Below, in pieces: positions 5,424 to 5,922 of a stretch of 5,922 nt of DNA (within the stretch, counting starts at the first letter, position 1; every line of letters starts with the position of its first letter). The DNA comes from Clostridium sp. (lineage in GTDB: Bacteria > Bacillota > Clostridia > Clostridiales > Clostridiaceae): assembly GCA_018372555.1 (NCBI GenBank), contig JAHAIU010000184.1:1-5922 (forward strand), written 5' to 3'. Below the pieces are notes generated by a model. It saw nothing but the letters and a program-made list of their open reading frames with translations, ran no database searches and was not told the origin of the DNA. The position numbers were made by a program, and so were the translations under genes.

Positions 5424-5922
5424 ATGATAAGAAAATCAAAAAGTAAAATTGCTATAATTATTGCTATTGCATTATCAGTATCAGTTATTTCAAGCTACAA
5501 AATTAGTACTGTTTTTGCAGATGAATTAGAAAATAAAAAACAAATAGATACGATTCAAGAAGTGGAAAGTGAAGAAAAAGCAGAAAATATTACAATTGAT
5601 GAAACAGAGTTAGATAAAGTACTTTCTGAAGATGAGCTAAAGGTAATGTTTCCGGATGAAAATTTAAGAAATGTAGTTGTAAGAAATGTAACATATACTG
5701 CCTTTGCAAATCCTCAAGGAATACCAGGTCTTGAAGAAGATACAGTTACATTAAGAAAGTTACAAGCAGTTAAATACTTACTTGCTAATGAAGAACAAAT
5801 AGAGTCTCTTGAAGGAATAAGATATTTACCAAACTTAATAGAATTAAATTTAGAAGGAAATTATATTTCTTCATTATCAGAAGAAATTACAACATTAAAG
5901 TCTTTAGATAAATTAATTTTAT
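5424..5922 (+). CDS. Secreted leucine-rich-repeat protein, internalin-like (3' partial)
   Basis: The frame is open for 166 codons to the window end, so the C-terminus is missing. A signal peptide is clear: MIRKSKSK, hydrophobic core about 9-22, likely cleavage after VFA at residue 32. An acidic, Glu/Lys-rich linker follows (33-70). FPDENLRNVV (76-85) resembles the short cap that precedes the repeats in many Firmicute LRR proteins. The repeats begin at about 113: LQAVKYLLANEEQIESLEGI (113-132), then L135-x-x-L138-x-x-L141-x-L143-x-x-N146-x-I148-x-x-L151, and a third repeat starts at about 158. This is the 22-residue bacterial pattern in which the consensus leucines and the Asn build a curved binding surface. 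Such proteins usually bind host or cell-surface ligands; whether this one ends in a wall anchor cannot be seen. It probably shares a transcript and a destination with the secreted protein upstream. Confidence 0.85.
   Translation, partial: MIRKSKSKIAIIIAIALSVSVISSYKISTVFADELENKKQIDTIQEVESEEKAENITIDETELDKVLSEDELKVMFPDENLRNVVVRNVTYTAFANPQGIPGLEEDTVTLRKLQAVKYLLANEEQIESLEGIRYLPNLIELNLEGNYISSLSEEITTLKSLDKLIL

Overview
This window reads as chromosomal DNA of a low-GC Firmicute, most probably Clostridium in the broad sense. It is very AT-rich, A/T-ending codons dominate, purine-rich Shine-Dalgarno sequences and sigma-A style promoters are easy to find, and the recognisable proteins (a GH1 enzyme tail, a hydantoinase/oxoprolinase ATPase, an RpiR-type regulator, a secreted leucine-rich-repeat protein) are typical of that group. 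Species cannot be named from the sequence.

Layout, all genes on the + strand. (1) 1-92 is the last 30 codons of a family 1 glycosidase, probably a 6-phospho-beta-glucosidase, closed by a good intrinsic terminator at 100-150. (2) 157-229 holds two inverted repeats built from the same TGAAAA/TTTTCA half-site and a strong promoter. These drive a 716-residue HyuA-type hydantoinase/oxoprolinase protein (284-2434) with no HyuB partner in the window. (3) 2435-2791 is a 357-base gap with a weak hairpin and no recognisable gene. (4) 2792-3589 encodes a MurR/RpiR-family regulator (HTH plus SIS domain), closed by a strong terminator at 3596-3645. (5) 3646-3950 is a promoter region with a cre-like site on the -35 box and a leader of about 200 bases. 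(6) 3951-5402 encodes a secreted protein I do not recognise. (7) Only 21 bases later, 5424 to the window end encodes the N-terminal part of a secreted, internalin-like leucine-rich-repeat protein.

Two units can be separated. The first is metabolic: the hydantoinase-family ATPase with the adjacent phosphosugar-type regulator, next to sugar catabolism. The twin palindromes at the hydantoinase promoter are plausible regulator sites, but the link is inferred. The second is a two-gene surface/secretion operon, possibly under carbon catabolite control. Its first protein appears to be a divergent internal duplication: motifs around Y-x-D-G-T, A-S-H and a single cysteine occur twice in the same order. 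That unrecognised duplicated secreted protein, paired with an LRR protein, is the most novel element here.
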